Positions 1-6,541 of a DNA stretch of 64,000 nucleotides are shown here, piece after piece (the first letter of the stretch is position 1; each line of letters opens with the position of its first letter). The stretch lies in NCBI GenBank assembly GCA_041871065.1, contig CP168942.1:92501-156500 (forward strand), given 5' to 3'. The position numbers were made by a program, and so were the translations under genes. The notes beneath the pieces are model-generated. The model was not told where the DNA came from and did not search any database. It worked only from the letters and a program-made list of their open reading frames with translations. This DNA comes from Weissella confusa (GTDB lineage: Bacteria; Bacillota; Bacilli; Lactobacillales; Lactobacillaceae).

Positions 1-29
1 AGGATAGGACGTCGCGATGCATTTATTAT

Positions 30-102
30 TCCGAATTAGCTCAGTTGGTAGAGCACACGACTGTTAATCGTGTTGTCGTCGGTTCGAGCCCGACATTCGG
101 AG
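30..102 (+). tRNA. tRNA-Asn (GTT)
   Basis: A complete 73-nt cloverleaf can be read. The acceptor stem TCCGAAT pairs with ATTCGGA, the D-arm is AGCTCAGTTGGTAGAGC, and the T-arm contains GGTTCGAGCC. The anticodon stem CACGA/TCGTG closes the seven-base loop CTGTTAA, giving anticodon GTT (asparagine). CCA is not encoded. It lies four bases before tRNA-Thr, so the two probably share a transcript. Confidence 0.96.
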
Positions 103-106
103 TTAT

Positions 107-179
107 GCCGACTTAGCTCAGTTGGTAGAGCAACGGTATCGTAAACCGTAGGTCGAGGGTTCGAATCCCCCAGTCGGCA
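107..179 (+). tRNA. tRNA-Thr (CGT)
   Basis: A complete 73-nt cloverleaf. The acceptor stem GCCGACT pairs with AGTCGGC. The anticodon stem ACGGT/ACCGT closes the loop ATCGTAA, giving anticodon CGT, which reads the ACG threonine codon. The T-arm contains GGTTCGAATCC. CCA is not encoded. It follows tRNA-Asn closely and is followed by a terminator. Confidence 0.96.
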
Positions 180-186
180 TAGTTAA

Positions 187-216
187 AACCATCCTCGCTT
201 GAGGATGGTTTTTTTG
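187..216 (+). terminator. Intrinsic terminator of the tRNA pair
   Basis: The inverted repeat AACCATCCTC/GAGGATGGTT closes a short GCTT loop and is followed by a T run. It ends the tRNA-Asn/tRNA-Thr transcript. Confidence 0.9.
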
Positions 217-248
217 TACACTTAGTCACAGTTGAAGGGGGAGTTGTC

Positions 249-554
249 ATGAATGAACAAGAACGCATTATCGAGTTGGAGACGGCGCTAAAGGCTACAG
301 AAGTTGAAGTAGACAAGTGGCGTACCGGCGCTGAAATTTACGAAGCACAAGTGGGCGATTTGCAAGGTGCCTTACAAGAAATGGCAGCTGAAATTGATCG
401 ACTAGCACTTGAGAACCAACAATTGAAGCAACAAACATCAGAAACAGTTGTTATGACGCCACAGCCAATGGTTGCTGATCAAAATGCGGCAATCATTCAA
501 GATGCCTTAATCAATAAGATTAAGCAACTACAAGCACAACTAAATGAACGTTAA
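249..554 (+). CDS. Small coiled-coil protein of unknown function
   Basis: A 101-residue, charged, Glu/Gln-rich cytoplasmic protein with no signal peptide or membrane segment. Residues 1-63 have a strong heptad-like pattern (repeated ELE, LQ, IDRL and LENQQLK) and probably form a coiled coil. A short Pro/Thr/Val linker around residues 66-77 leads to a second short helix ending IKQLQAQLNER. The ATG has an AAGGGGG ribosome site about 8 bases upstream. The gene stands alone between the tRNA terminator and a bidirectional terminator. I do not recognise the family; it could be a small scaffold or a division-associated coiled coil, but nothing here decides that. Confidence 0.75.
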   Translation: MNEQERIIELETALKATEVEVDKWRTGAEIYEAQVGDLQGALQEMAAEIDRLALENQQLKQQTSETVVMTPQPMVADQNAAIIQDALINKIKQLQAQLNER

Positions 555-589
555 AAATGGGTACCAGAATATTTCTGGTACCCATTTTT
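555..589. terminator. Bidirectional terminator
   Basis: The inverted repeat AAATGGGTACCAGAA/TTCTGGTACCCATTT has A and T runs on either side. It lies between two convergent genes and can serve both. Confidence 0.88.
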
Positions 590-590
590 G

Positions 591-941
591 CTATGCCATT
601 TGAATGTCACGCAATCCGACGTTAGAATCAAGCGTCCCTGACGGACCTGACAAGCTATAACGAAGATACTTATCAACATCTAAACGCATGTCGCTGTCCA
701 TTTGCGCCTTCGTATATCCCTTAATGTAAACAGGGCCCAAGTCGCTGTCGATGACCGTGTCAAAATCGTTAGTTAAATCCTTAGCCTCACACAAGACAAC
801 GTTAAAAGCGACGTCTAGTGTACACATCCCAGCATCTGAAAACGGCCCAACACCGTCATCAAAATCCAAGACGATTTTGGTTGTTGGTGTTAGCTTAGCA
901 GCAAGCTTATCCTTGGCTGCATCTGAAATTGTTAAAAACAT
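591..941 (-). CDS. HesB-like iron-sulfur cluster biosynthesis family protein
   Basis: A 116-residue protein starting MFLTISDAAKDKL. The opening resembles the small HesB/YneR-like Fe-S biosynthesis family of lactic acid bacteria (FLTITDAAKxKL, then an LDFDDGVGP segment). The canonical A-type carrier motifs with a C-terminal CxC are not present. The two visible cysteines lie in the middle (GMCTLD and VLCEAKD), so a direct cluster-carrier role is not shown. The start was chosen because a perfect AGGAGGTGG ribosome site lies 6 bases before this ATG. The reading frame stays open upstream to about 1292, but that part has no ribosome site and runs antisense to the next gene. Confidence 0.75.
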   Translation of the reverse strand: MFLTISDAAKDKLAAKLTPTTKIVLDFDDGVGPFSDAGMCTLDVAFNVVLCEAKDLTNDFDTVIDSDLGPVYIKGYTKAQMDSDMRLDVDKYLRYSLSGPSGTLDSNVGLRDIQMA

Positions 942-1092
942 AGTTTCCACCTCCTGTCCCCATAGTACCATGATGAACGGTAGCGTACAAAAGCGTTTGC
1001 ACAAAAGCGTGAACAGTCCGCCAAGTCGTTGTACAGGCAATTTATTGTTGATAGAGTTAAAGTAAGTTATAGGACATAGGAGGGATTTAATT

Positions 1093-1344
1093 ATGCATTT
1101 AATTTGGACTTTGATTGTGGGAGCTATTATTGGTGCAATTGCCGGAGCGATTACAAGCCGTGGCGCATCAATGGGCTGGATTGCCAACATTGTGGCTGGA
1201 CTAGTTGGATCATGGCTAGGACAAATGATTCTAGGTGACTGGGGTCCATCACTAGCAGGTATGGCGTTGATACCATCAATTATTGGTGCCATTATCGTTG
1301 TGTTAGTGGTGTCATGGATCTTCGTAAAAGCGAATAAGAAATAA
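1093..1344 (+). CDS. GlsB/YeaQ/YmgE family stress-response membrane protein
   Basis: An 83-residue, very hydrophobic protein with three membrane segments (about residues 3-20, 28-47 and 55-77) and a basic end (KANKK). The glycine/alanine-rich pattern GAIIGAIAGAI, then GWIANIVAGLVGSWLG, is the signature of the transglycosylase-associated/GlsB family of small general-stress membrane proteins. The molecular role of the family is not established. The ribosome site AGGAGG lies 8 bases before the ATG. A terminator follows, so it is monocistronic and divergent from the HesB-like gene. Confidence 0.88.
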   Translation: MHLIWTLIVGAIIGAIAGAITSRGASMGWIANIVAGLVGSWLGQMILGDWGPSLAGMALIPSIIGAIIVVLVVSWIFVKANKK

Positions 1345-1349
1345 AGTAG

Positions 1350-1385
1350 ACGGGAGTTGGCGAATTGCTGACTCCCGTTTCCTCT
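1350..1385 (+). terminator. Intrinsic terminator
   Basis: The inverted repeat ACGGGAGT/ACTCCCGT is followed by TTTCCTCTTTC. The stem is strong and the U tract imperfect. It follows the GlsB-like gene. Confidence 0.75.
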
Positions 1386-1505
1386 TTCATTGACTAATGA
1401 GTAGCATAATTTTAAGATTAATTGTCTGGTGTCGCGATGTTTCGCAAAAACGTCATAAATGAGTGCTAAAATGTAAGCATTCTTATGGAAATTGGGGACG
1501 ACACA

Positions 1506-2330
1506 ATGGAATTTGTGACACTTAATAACGGCGTTGAAATGCCAATGGTTGGATTCGGTACGGATGCAGCCAACGATGCACTATCATATGGTGAAGTGAT
1601 GGATGCGGCTGTGCAAGCTGGTTACCGTTTGTTTGATACGGCAGCGATGTACGGCAACCAAAACGAACTTGGGGACTTTTTGGCAGGTTCTGGTTTGAAG
1701 CGTGATGACTATTTCTTGACGAGTAAGGTTGCTCAAAAGGAACAAGGCTATGAGAACACGTTGCAAGCCTTCAAGAACACGACGGCTGCTTTGCAAACGG
1801 ATCACTTGGATTTGTACTTGGTACACTGGCCAAAGTTTGATCCATTCTTTGAAACATGGCGTGCCCTTGAGCACCTATACAAGGAAGGCTACGTACGTGC
1901 TATCGGTGTTTCAAACTTTGAAGCCCACCACTTGGATCGTTTGTTGACGAAGGCAACGGTTATGCCAGCAGTTGATCAAATTGAAACGCACCCATACTTT
2001 AACCAACATGTCCTACACGGATACTTGGAAGAGTTGGGGATTCAACATCAAGCATGGAGCCCACTTGGCCGTGGTGCCGTTTTGCAAGACCCTGTTTTGG
2101 CAGGCATTGCTGAGCGTTACGGTGTCAGCATCGCGCAAGTTATTTTGCGTTGGCAAATCCAACACAACGTTGCGGTAATTCCTAAGTCAGGTAACCCAGC
2201 GCGTATGGCTCAAAACTTAGCCTTGGACTTCCAATTGACGACGACTGATATGGCTCGTATTGATGCTTTGCAACGTGGTGAGCGTATCATGGGTGCACCA
2301 GACCAAAACTATACGGAAGATTTGTGGTAA
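1506..2330 (+). CDS. Aldo/keto reductase (2,5-diketo-D-gluconate reductase class)
   Basis: A 274-residue cytosolic NADPH-dependent carbonyl reductase of the AKR superfamily. From the chosen start the catalytic tetrad is visible: Asp44 and Tyr49 in FDTAAMYGNQ, Lys74 in LTSKV and His107 in LYLVHWP. The cofactor-binding end has VIPKSGNPARMAQN, as in AKR5-type enzymes. I chose the ATG at 1506 because GGGGAC sits about 6 bases before it. An in-frame ATG at 1485 would add seven residues but has no clear ribosome site. The physiological substrate cannot be told from sequence. The following gene begins only six bases later. Confidence 0.92.
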   Translation: MEFVTLNNGVEMPMVGFGTDAANDALSYGEVMDAAVQAGYRLFDTAAMYGNQNELGDFLAGSGLKRDDYFLTSKVAQKEQGYENTLQAFKNTTAALQTDHLDLYLVHWPKFDPFFETWRALEHLYKEGYVRAIGVSNFEAHHLDRLLTKATVMPAVDQIETHPYFNQHVLHGYLEELGIQHQAWSPLGRGAVLQDPVLAGIAERYGVSIAQVILRWQIQHNVAVIPKSGNPARMAQNLALDFQLTTTDMARIDALQRGERIMGAPDQNYTEDLW

Positions 2331-2336
2331 AAAAAC

Positions 2337-2996
2337 ATGGTGAAGCAGGGACAATTTGCGGGCGTTAGTTCAGCAAAGCGTTTGAAGAATTTTAAGCAAC
2401 AAGCTAAGGCGACAGAAGCAAAAGCAATCACACCCGAGAAGGTGGGAGAGTTTTTACTTGTTCGTTATCACTTAACGCAAAATGCACGTTTGGCACCTTT
2501 GATGAAGGAGACGATGCAACGCGTATTGATGACCTTGCTTGATAATGCAACTGGCACAACGTGGTCACTAGACAAATTGTTTGTGACGACGCTTGGCCAA
2601 ATTGCGAATCAGGTACCTTGGCAATTCTATGCCTTGTTGGCAACGGAATGGCCACGTACACAAAAGTTCTTGAACAAAGAAGTTCCTGCTGTGCCGTTGA
2701 ATGAGCGCATCATAGTTACTGATGATGTGACTGATGTACCTGAAAAGATTGCCCAGCAACTGGCCATTAATTGGTTTTTGATGATGTTTGCCACGATGCC
2801 TGAACGTTTGGCAGCCGTGACTGAACAACAGGTTGCTGACACAAAGCGATCATTCTTGCAGGATGGTGCCATTAATTGGGCCAATGTTGTGACAGTGTAT
2901 TCGACGACGCCATTTATCATGCCTGATGATGTCGATGAGGCAACAAAGACTTGGTTGACTGACTTACAGGCATTAACAATTGAACAATTACATTAA
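2337..2996 (+). CDS. Uncharacterised cytoplasmic protein
   Basis: A 219-residue protein without signal peptide, membrane segments or a motif I recognise. The N-terminus is basic (about 10 Lys/Arg in the first 32 residues) and the rest appears mostly alpha-helical. Its ATG comes six bases after the aldo/keto reductase stop, so it is probably translated from the same mRNA, although the ribosome site is weak. The conserved coupling could imply a functional link with the reductase, but this is only context. A strong bidirectional terminator follows. Confidence 0.7.
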   Translation: MVKQGQFAGVSSAKRLKNFKQQAKATEAKAITPEKVGEFLLVRYHLTQNARLAPLMKETMQRVLMTLLDNATGTTWSLDKLFVTTLGQIANQVPWQFYALLATEWPRTQKFLNKEVPAVPLNERIIVTDDVTDVPEKIAQQLAINWFLMMFATMPERLAAVTEQQVADTKRSFLQDGAINWANVVTVYSTTPFIMPDDVDEATKTWLTDLQALTIEQLH

Positions 2997-3035
2997 AAAA
3001 ATCGTCCAACGCAATGCTGCGCTGGACGATTTTTA
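2996..3035. terminator. Bidirectional terminator
   Basis: AAAAATCGTCCAACGCA pairs with TGCGCTGGACGATTTTT. The symmetric hairpin with A and T tracts separates the convergent genes on its two sides. Confidence 0.9.
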
Positions 3036-3878
3036 CTATTCACGCGTACCTTCAATGGCGGTACGGATGTGATCAACCACTTGTTGGGTCTTATCACCAA
3101 GTTGCACCCCGACAAGGGTGAACAAGCTATCCATAATTGTGATTTGAGCAATCAATGATGACATTGATTCACTTCGGATATTGACTTCTTCAGCGGCACT
3201 GGCCAAAACTAGATCAGCTGTTTTGGCCAATTCAGATTGCTTATAAGCAGTAATGGCAATAATTTTGACGCCGTTGTTCTTAAGTTGGCGTGCAATCGTT
3301 AGCGTGTCGTGGTTACGACCTGAGTGTGATACCACGATGGCAACATCAGTAGCGCTCATGCGAACGGCTTGCATCAGTTGCACGTCGTAGTCAGGGTGTT
3401 GTTCGACATCCAAAGGCGTACGCAACAACTTGTGATAACCATTCAAGGCGACGATTGATGAACCACCAATACCAAATAGACCAACGCGACGAGCTTCGAC
3501 TAACCACTTAGTAGCCGTTGCCCAATCGTCACTGTTAATCATTGATAGGGTACCTTCCAAGGCGTTAGTTGCACCACTGAATACCTTTTGAACAATTTCA
3601 GTTGTATCGTCTTCTTCGTCGATTTCACCAAAGAACGTATCGTCTGATTGCGTGGCAACGGCTAAGCTGAGTGAAAACTCACGGAATGAACCGAAGCCGA
3701 CACGCTTAACAAAACGGGAAATCGTAGCGGTTGAAAGTCCGACCGCATTCGCGAGCCCTTGGATTGTTAAGGAACGAATTTCTTCTGGGTTGGCTAGGAT
3801 AAAGCCAGCGATTTTTTCATCTGATCCAGATAATTGATCACGCATTGAACGAATACGCGCAAAACCTGATTGTGCCAT
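3036..3878 (-). CDS. MurR/RpiR family transcriptional regulator
   Basis: A 280-residue DNA-binding regulator. Residues 1-77 form the RpiR-type helix-turn-helix domain (LTIQGLANAVGLSTATISRFVKRVGFGSFREF). Residues about 105-250 form a SIS sugar-phosphate-binding domain (GLFGIGGSSIVAL, then VSHSGRNHDTLTIARQLK). It is divergent from gnd across a 180-base gap with two 15-bp near-palindromes, so it probably controls gnd and perhaps itself in response to a phosphorylated sugar or sugar acid such as 6-phosphogluconate. The effector is inferred from context. The ATG has GGAG 7 bases upstream. Whether it represses or activates is not known; the operator overlapping the promoter favours repression. Confidence 0.9.
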   Translation of the reverse strand: MAQSGFARIRSMRDQLSGSDEKIAGFILANPEEIRSLTIQGLANAVGLSTATISRFVKRVGFGSFREFSLSLAVATQSDDTFFGEIDEEDDTTEIVQKVFSGATNALEGTLSMINSDDWATATKWLVEARRVGLFGIGGSSIVALNGYHKLLRTPLDVEQHPDYDVQLMQAVRMSATDVAIVVSHSGRNHDTLTIARQLKNNGVKIIAITAYKQSELAKTADLVLASAAEEVNIRSESMSSLIAQITIMDSLFTLVGVQLGDKTQQVVDHIRTAIEGTRE

Positions 3879-3961
3879 GTCAAACTCCTTTTATTTTTAG
3901 AATCGGGAAACGTTGACATAACAACGTTCTGTCTATTTTCTATTGTACCGTATTTTGGATA

Positions 3962-4015
3962 TGAAAACATTTTACAACAAAAGGGTTGCAAAGTGAAAAA
4001 CTTTTGCATTATAAT
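3962..4015 (+). promoter_or_regulatory. gnd promoter with two RpiR-like operator boxes
   Basis: A promoter can be read as TTGCAA at 3986-3991 and TATAAT at 4010-4015, with an 18-base spacer. Two similar near-palindromes of the form TGAAAA-N2/3-TTTTxCA occur: TGAAAACATTTTACA at 3962-3976 and TGAAAAACTTTTGCA at 3994-4008. The second fills the promoter spacer. They are 32 bases apart, about three helical turns, which suits cooperative dimer binding. They sit between the RpiR-type regulator and gnd. Confidence 0.65.
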
Positions 4016-4058
4016 AATCATGTAGAAAAAAAGCACAAGAAAAAAAGAGGTAACTCAA

Positions 4059-4967
4059 ATGAAGTTCGCTATGATCGGCCTTGGTAAGATGGGCTTGAAC
4101 TTGGTAAAGAATGCTGCAGATAACGGTCACGAAGTTGTTGCTTTTGACTTGAACGCAGACTTTGTTAAGGAAGCTGACGCATACTCAGATTTGGTATCAC
4201 CAGCTACTGATATGGATGACATGTTGGCACAATTGCCATCACCAAAGGTTGTTTGGGTCATGGTTCCAGCCGGTGTTCCTACGAACTCAACTATCGATAC
4301 TTTGATCGAGAAGTTGGACGAAGGCGACATCATCATCGACGGTGGTAACTCAAACTACAAGGATAACTTGGAGCAAAACAAGCGCACGACTGCTGCTGGT
4401 ATCAAGTTCTTCGATGCTGGTACTTCAGGCGGTATGTCAGGTGCACGTAACGGTGGAAACTTCATGATCGGTGGAGACGACGCTGAAGCTTGGAAGACTT
4501 TGGAGCCTTTGTTCAAGTCAATCGCCTTGGAAGACGGTTACCTATACACTGGTCGTTTGGGATCAGGTCACTACTTGAAGATGGTTCACAACGGAATCGA
4601 ATACGGTATGATGCAAGCCATCGCCGAAGGTTTCGAAGTTTTGGAAGCATCACAATTCGACTACGACTACGAAGCCGTTGCTAAGTTGTGGAACCACGGT
4701 TCAGTTGTTCGTTCATGGTTGATGGAATTGGCCGAAGAGCAATTTGCTAAGGACCCTAAGTTGTCAGCTATCTCAGGTCGTATGCACTCATCTGGTGAAG
4801 GTAAGTGGACGATCGAAGAGTCATTGGACTTGGAAGTTCCAGCACCAGTTATCGCATTGTCATTGATGATGCGTTACCGTTCACTACAAGAAGACACGTT
4901 TACTGGTAAGGTTGTTTCAGCTTTGCGTAACGGCTTCGGTGGACACGCAATGGACGCTGCTAAGTAA
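4059..4967 (+). CDS. gnd: 6-phosphogluconate dehydrogenase, decarboxylating, short NAD-type
   Basis: A 302-residue enzyme that oxidatively decarboxylates 6-phosphogluconate to ribulose 5-phosphate, a central step of heterofermentative (phosphoketolase) sugar use. It has an N-terminal Rossmann motif GLGKMG at residues 7-12, with an acidic residue at the end of beta-2 (VVAFD, Asp30), which points to NAD rather than NADP. It also has DGGNSNYKDN, the GGMSGARNG substrate loop, and the catalytic-lysine segment HYLKMVHNGIEYG. The length matches the short GndA/YqeC-type family, not the 470-residue NADP form. The ribosome site is AAAGAGGTAA. Codons are strongly biased (TTG, GGT, GAC), consistent with high expression. 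Confidence 0.95.
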   Translation: MKFAMIGLGKMGLNLVKNAADNGHEVVAFDLNADFVKEADAYSDLVSPATDMDDMLAQLPSPKVVWVMVPAGVPTNSTIDTLIEKLDEGDIIIDGGNSNYKDNLEQNKRTTAAGIKFFDAGTSGGMSGARNGGNFMIGGDDAEAWKTLEPLFKSIALEDGYLYTGRLGSGHYLKMVHNGIEYGMMQAIAEGFEVLEASQFDYDYEAVAKLWNHGSVVRSWLMELAEEQFAKDPKLSAISGRMHSSGEGKWTIEESLDLEVPAPVIALSLMMRYRSLQEDTFTGKVVSALRNGFGGHAMDAAK

Positions 4968-5241
4968 TAAAACGGCTTCCCCCGCTTAATTACTTTGTGA
5001 GACCCACAAAATAAAAAAATAAACCACAAGTTTAATCGCCGCTGTTGGTCGCCCTATCGACCTTTGGCGCTGCGTCTGCCACCGGGGAGGACCCATGGCA
5101 GGAACTAATAGCCATTTTTGATGACTATATGCGTGGTTCCAATGCTTAAGTTGTGAGATTCTTGAGTGTTGTCATCTTGTGCTACATGAGATGAGATTGT
5201 GAGAGCGCACCCGACAGGAAACTGTCGGGTGCTTTTGTTTT
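4968..5241 (+). ncRNA. Structured non-coding region, possible small RNA or gnd 3'UTR
   Basis: No convincing gene fits here. Several local structures are visible: CTTCCCC near 4977 can pair with GGGGAGG near 5090, enclosing hairpins GGTCG/CGACC and TGGC/GCCA. ATGGC/GCCAT follows, with a T run after it (5094-5120). The stretch ends in a very strong intrinsic terminator at 5206-5241. A ribosome-site-like GGGGAGG precedes an eight-codon ATG frame at 5094-5120 that I do not believe is a gene. It lacks recognisable tmRNA, RNase P or SRP RNA signatures. A 6S-like RNA is possible but unproven. Confidence 0.35.
5206..5241 (+). terminator. Strong intrinsic terminator
   Basis: GCACCCGACAG pairs perfectly with CTGTCGGGTGC around a GAAA loop, followed by TTTTGTTTT. 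It ends transcription from the gnd side before the next gene. Confidence 0.92.
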
Positions 5242-5281
5242 AGTGTATAATTTTGGGTATTAACTTAGAGGATGTAGGCCG

Positions 5282-5989
5282 ATGAAATATACAGTGATGA
5301 TTGATATGGCTGCAATTGATATTGTGGCAACGTTGATCGATGAAAATAAAAATCAAAAGGTCATGCACTTCCCATATGAGGGGATGGCATTTTCAACTGA
5401 CCCAGTGACTCCCGATAATATCGTGAACACCTTGGTTGATTCACTAGCTGCAATGCGTGCTGATTTGCCAGGTGAGTATGATGAGATTGTTGAAGTCCGC
5501 TTTGCAACAGGCATTGCGAACGGCTGGATGGCATTGGATGAAAACTTCACGCCGCTAACTGACGTTGTGTCAGGTGGCGATAACCGCGCGGCGAAGTACG
5601 TTGACGCCTTGATGATTAACGGTATCGGTGGTCAATTGCAACGCAAGACGGGCTTGCCAATGACGGCAACAGAACCACTTGTGTTGACGTTGTGGATGAA
5701 GAACGAGCGTCCTGACGCTTACACTAATGCAGCGCACTTCATGGGTGTGCTTGAATATGTGACATACCGTTTGTTCGGTTTGAACATTGTTGATGAAGCG
5801 CTGGCAGCTCGTACTGGCTACTACAATGTCGCCCACAAGACGTGGGATGTGCAAGCGTTGGCCGTGACCGGTTTAACGGCTGAACAATTACCTGAAATTG
5901 TGGCCGATACTGAAATTAAGGCGCCACTTTTGCCTGAAGTGATGACCAAGACAGGATTGAGTGCTGACACGATTTTCTACCTCCGTTAA
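5282..5989 (+). CDS. Orphan FGGY N-terminal domain protein (gluconate-kinase-like, no ATP domain)
   Basis: A 235-residue protein that aligns by eye with the first half of FGGY gluconate/xylulose kinases. Family-like stretches are LQRKTGLPMTATEPLVLTLW, NAAHFMGVLEYVTYRLFG, DEALAARTGYYNV and TWDVQALAVTGLT. A complete kinase is about 500 residues; here the frame stops where the N-domain ends and no C-terminal ATP-binding domain follows. The N-terminal phosphate-loop segment, usually DIGTTxxK, reads DMAAIDIVATL. It is therefore probably not an active kinase. It lies just after gnd, whose substrate a gluconate kinase would supply. It could be a sugar-acid-binding regulator or a relic; the smooth codon use and intact frame argue against recent decay. 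Confidence 0.75.
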   Translation: MKYTVMIDMAAIDIVATLIDENKNQKVMHFPYEGMAFSTDPVTPDNIVNTLVDSLAAMRADLPGEYDEIVEVRFATGIANGWMALDENFTPLTDVVSGGDNRAAKYVDALMINGIGGQLQRKTGLPMTATEPLVLTLWMKNERPDAYTNAAHFMGVLEYVTYRLFGLNIVDEALAARTGYYNVAHKTWDVQALAVTGLTAEQLPEIVADTEIKAPLLPEVMTKTGLSADTIFYLR

Positions 5990-6006
5990 GACGGAAGTAG
6001 CCGGTC

Positions 6007-6021
6007 GCGATATGCTATAAT
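6007..6021 (+). promoter_or_regulatory. Extended -10 promoter
   Basis: TGCTATAAT (TGN plus a perfect TATAAT at 6016-6021) lies 18 bases after the FGGY-like gene and immediately before the multi-hairpin region. No good -35 box is visible, as is usual for extended -10 promoters. Confidence 0.55.
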
Positions 6022-6027
6022 TGAAAT

Positions 6028-6306
6028 GTTGCCGGGGATGCAGTTAGTCGAGGAGTGATGTCCTAGGACTGCCGTTTACGGAGGGTGCGATGCCCTGCTG
6101 TCCGGTAATGGTCGCATGTGGGAGGTGAAGGACCCACATGTGATCGGAGGAAAACGCATCGAGGCTTGGACACCTCGATGTATGGGGATTGTTAACGGGG
6201 TGGTGCCTGTTAACATGATACGGTGAAGGAGTTTAAGCGGTACGTGGTGGTCCGCTTAAACAGAAAGAGACCTGCACTCATTTAGTGAGAGAGGTCTCTT
6301 TTTTGT
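6028..6306 (+). ncRNA. Candidate structured RNA with six serial hairpins
   Basis: No gene fits. From just after an extended -10 promoter, the transcript would fold into six consecutive hairpins: 6040-6072, 6078-6105, 6110-6145 (13 bp), 6156-6181 (8 bp), 6190-6215 (10 bp) and 6231-6261 (10 bp). A seventh hairpin with a T run at 6266-6305 is an intrinsic terminator. Several loops are alike and G/U-rich: GUGAUG, GUGGUG and GUGGUGG, plus AGGUGAAGGA. I do not recognise a riboswitch, T-box, tmRNA, RNase P or SRP core. It ends well before the next gene, so it looks like an independent small RNA rather than a leader. Confidence 0.6.
6266..6305 (+). terminator. Terminator of the multi-hairpin RNA
   Basis: AGAGACCT pairs with AGGTCTCT, with an inner CACTCA/TGAGAG element, followed by TTTTTT. 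Confidence 0.88.
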
Positions 6307-6541
6307 GCTTCAATAGTTTTCTATATCATAAATATGCGAAATGAAACCGAACTCTTTCTAAAAATAAGAAAGCGCTAACAATGTCGATATAAAAGGTTTT
6401 TAAGAAACTATTTAGTGAAAATTTGTTCAAATCGTTAACCCAGCAAAAGCGTAATTAACTTGTTAAACTTGCACTATAAATGTAGATTGTCACAAAAATG
6501 TAACAATCTCTCACTTTAGGAAAGTTAAATGGGTATTTACT
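6307..6541 (+). promoter_or_regulatory. Upstream region of adhesin 1 with a cre site
   Basis: This AT-rich gene-free stretch contains AGAAAGCGCTAACA at 6367-6380, a full match to the CcpA operator consensus WGWAARCGYTWWCA. A TATAAA element at 6475-6480 could be a -10 box, but no good -35 is paired with it. TAGATTGT/ACAATCT (6483-6510) forms a small inverted repeat near the start codon. The ribosome site for the following gene is weak. Confidence 0.55.

Noticed and set aside
113..316. Minus-strand open frame across tRNA-Thr
   Set aside because: It overlaps a clear tRNA gene, its terminator and the ribosome site of the next gene. No ribosome site or protein features.
942..1292. Upstream extension of the HesB-like gene on the minus strand
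   Set aside because: It is antisense to the GlsB-like gene, lacks a ribosome site, and the perfect AGGAGG at the internal ATG marks the true start.
5094..5120. Eight-codon leader peptide after GGGGAGG
   Set aside because: The ATG frame ends after eight codons, and no regulated gene or attenuation structure follows closely. Probably part of RNA structure.
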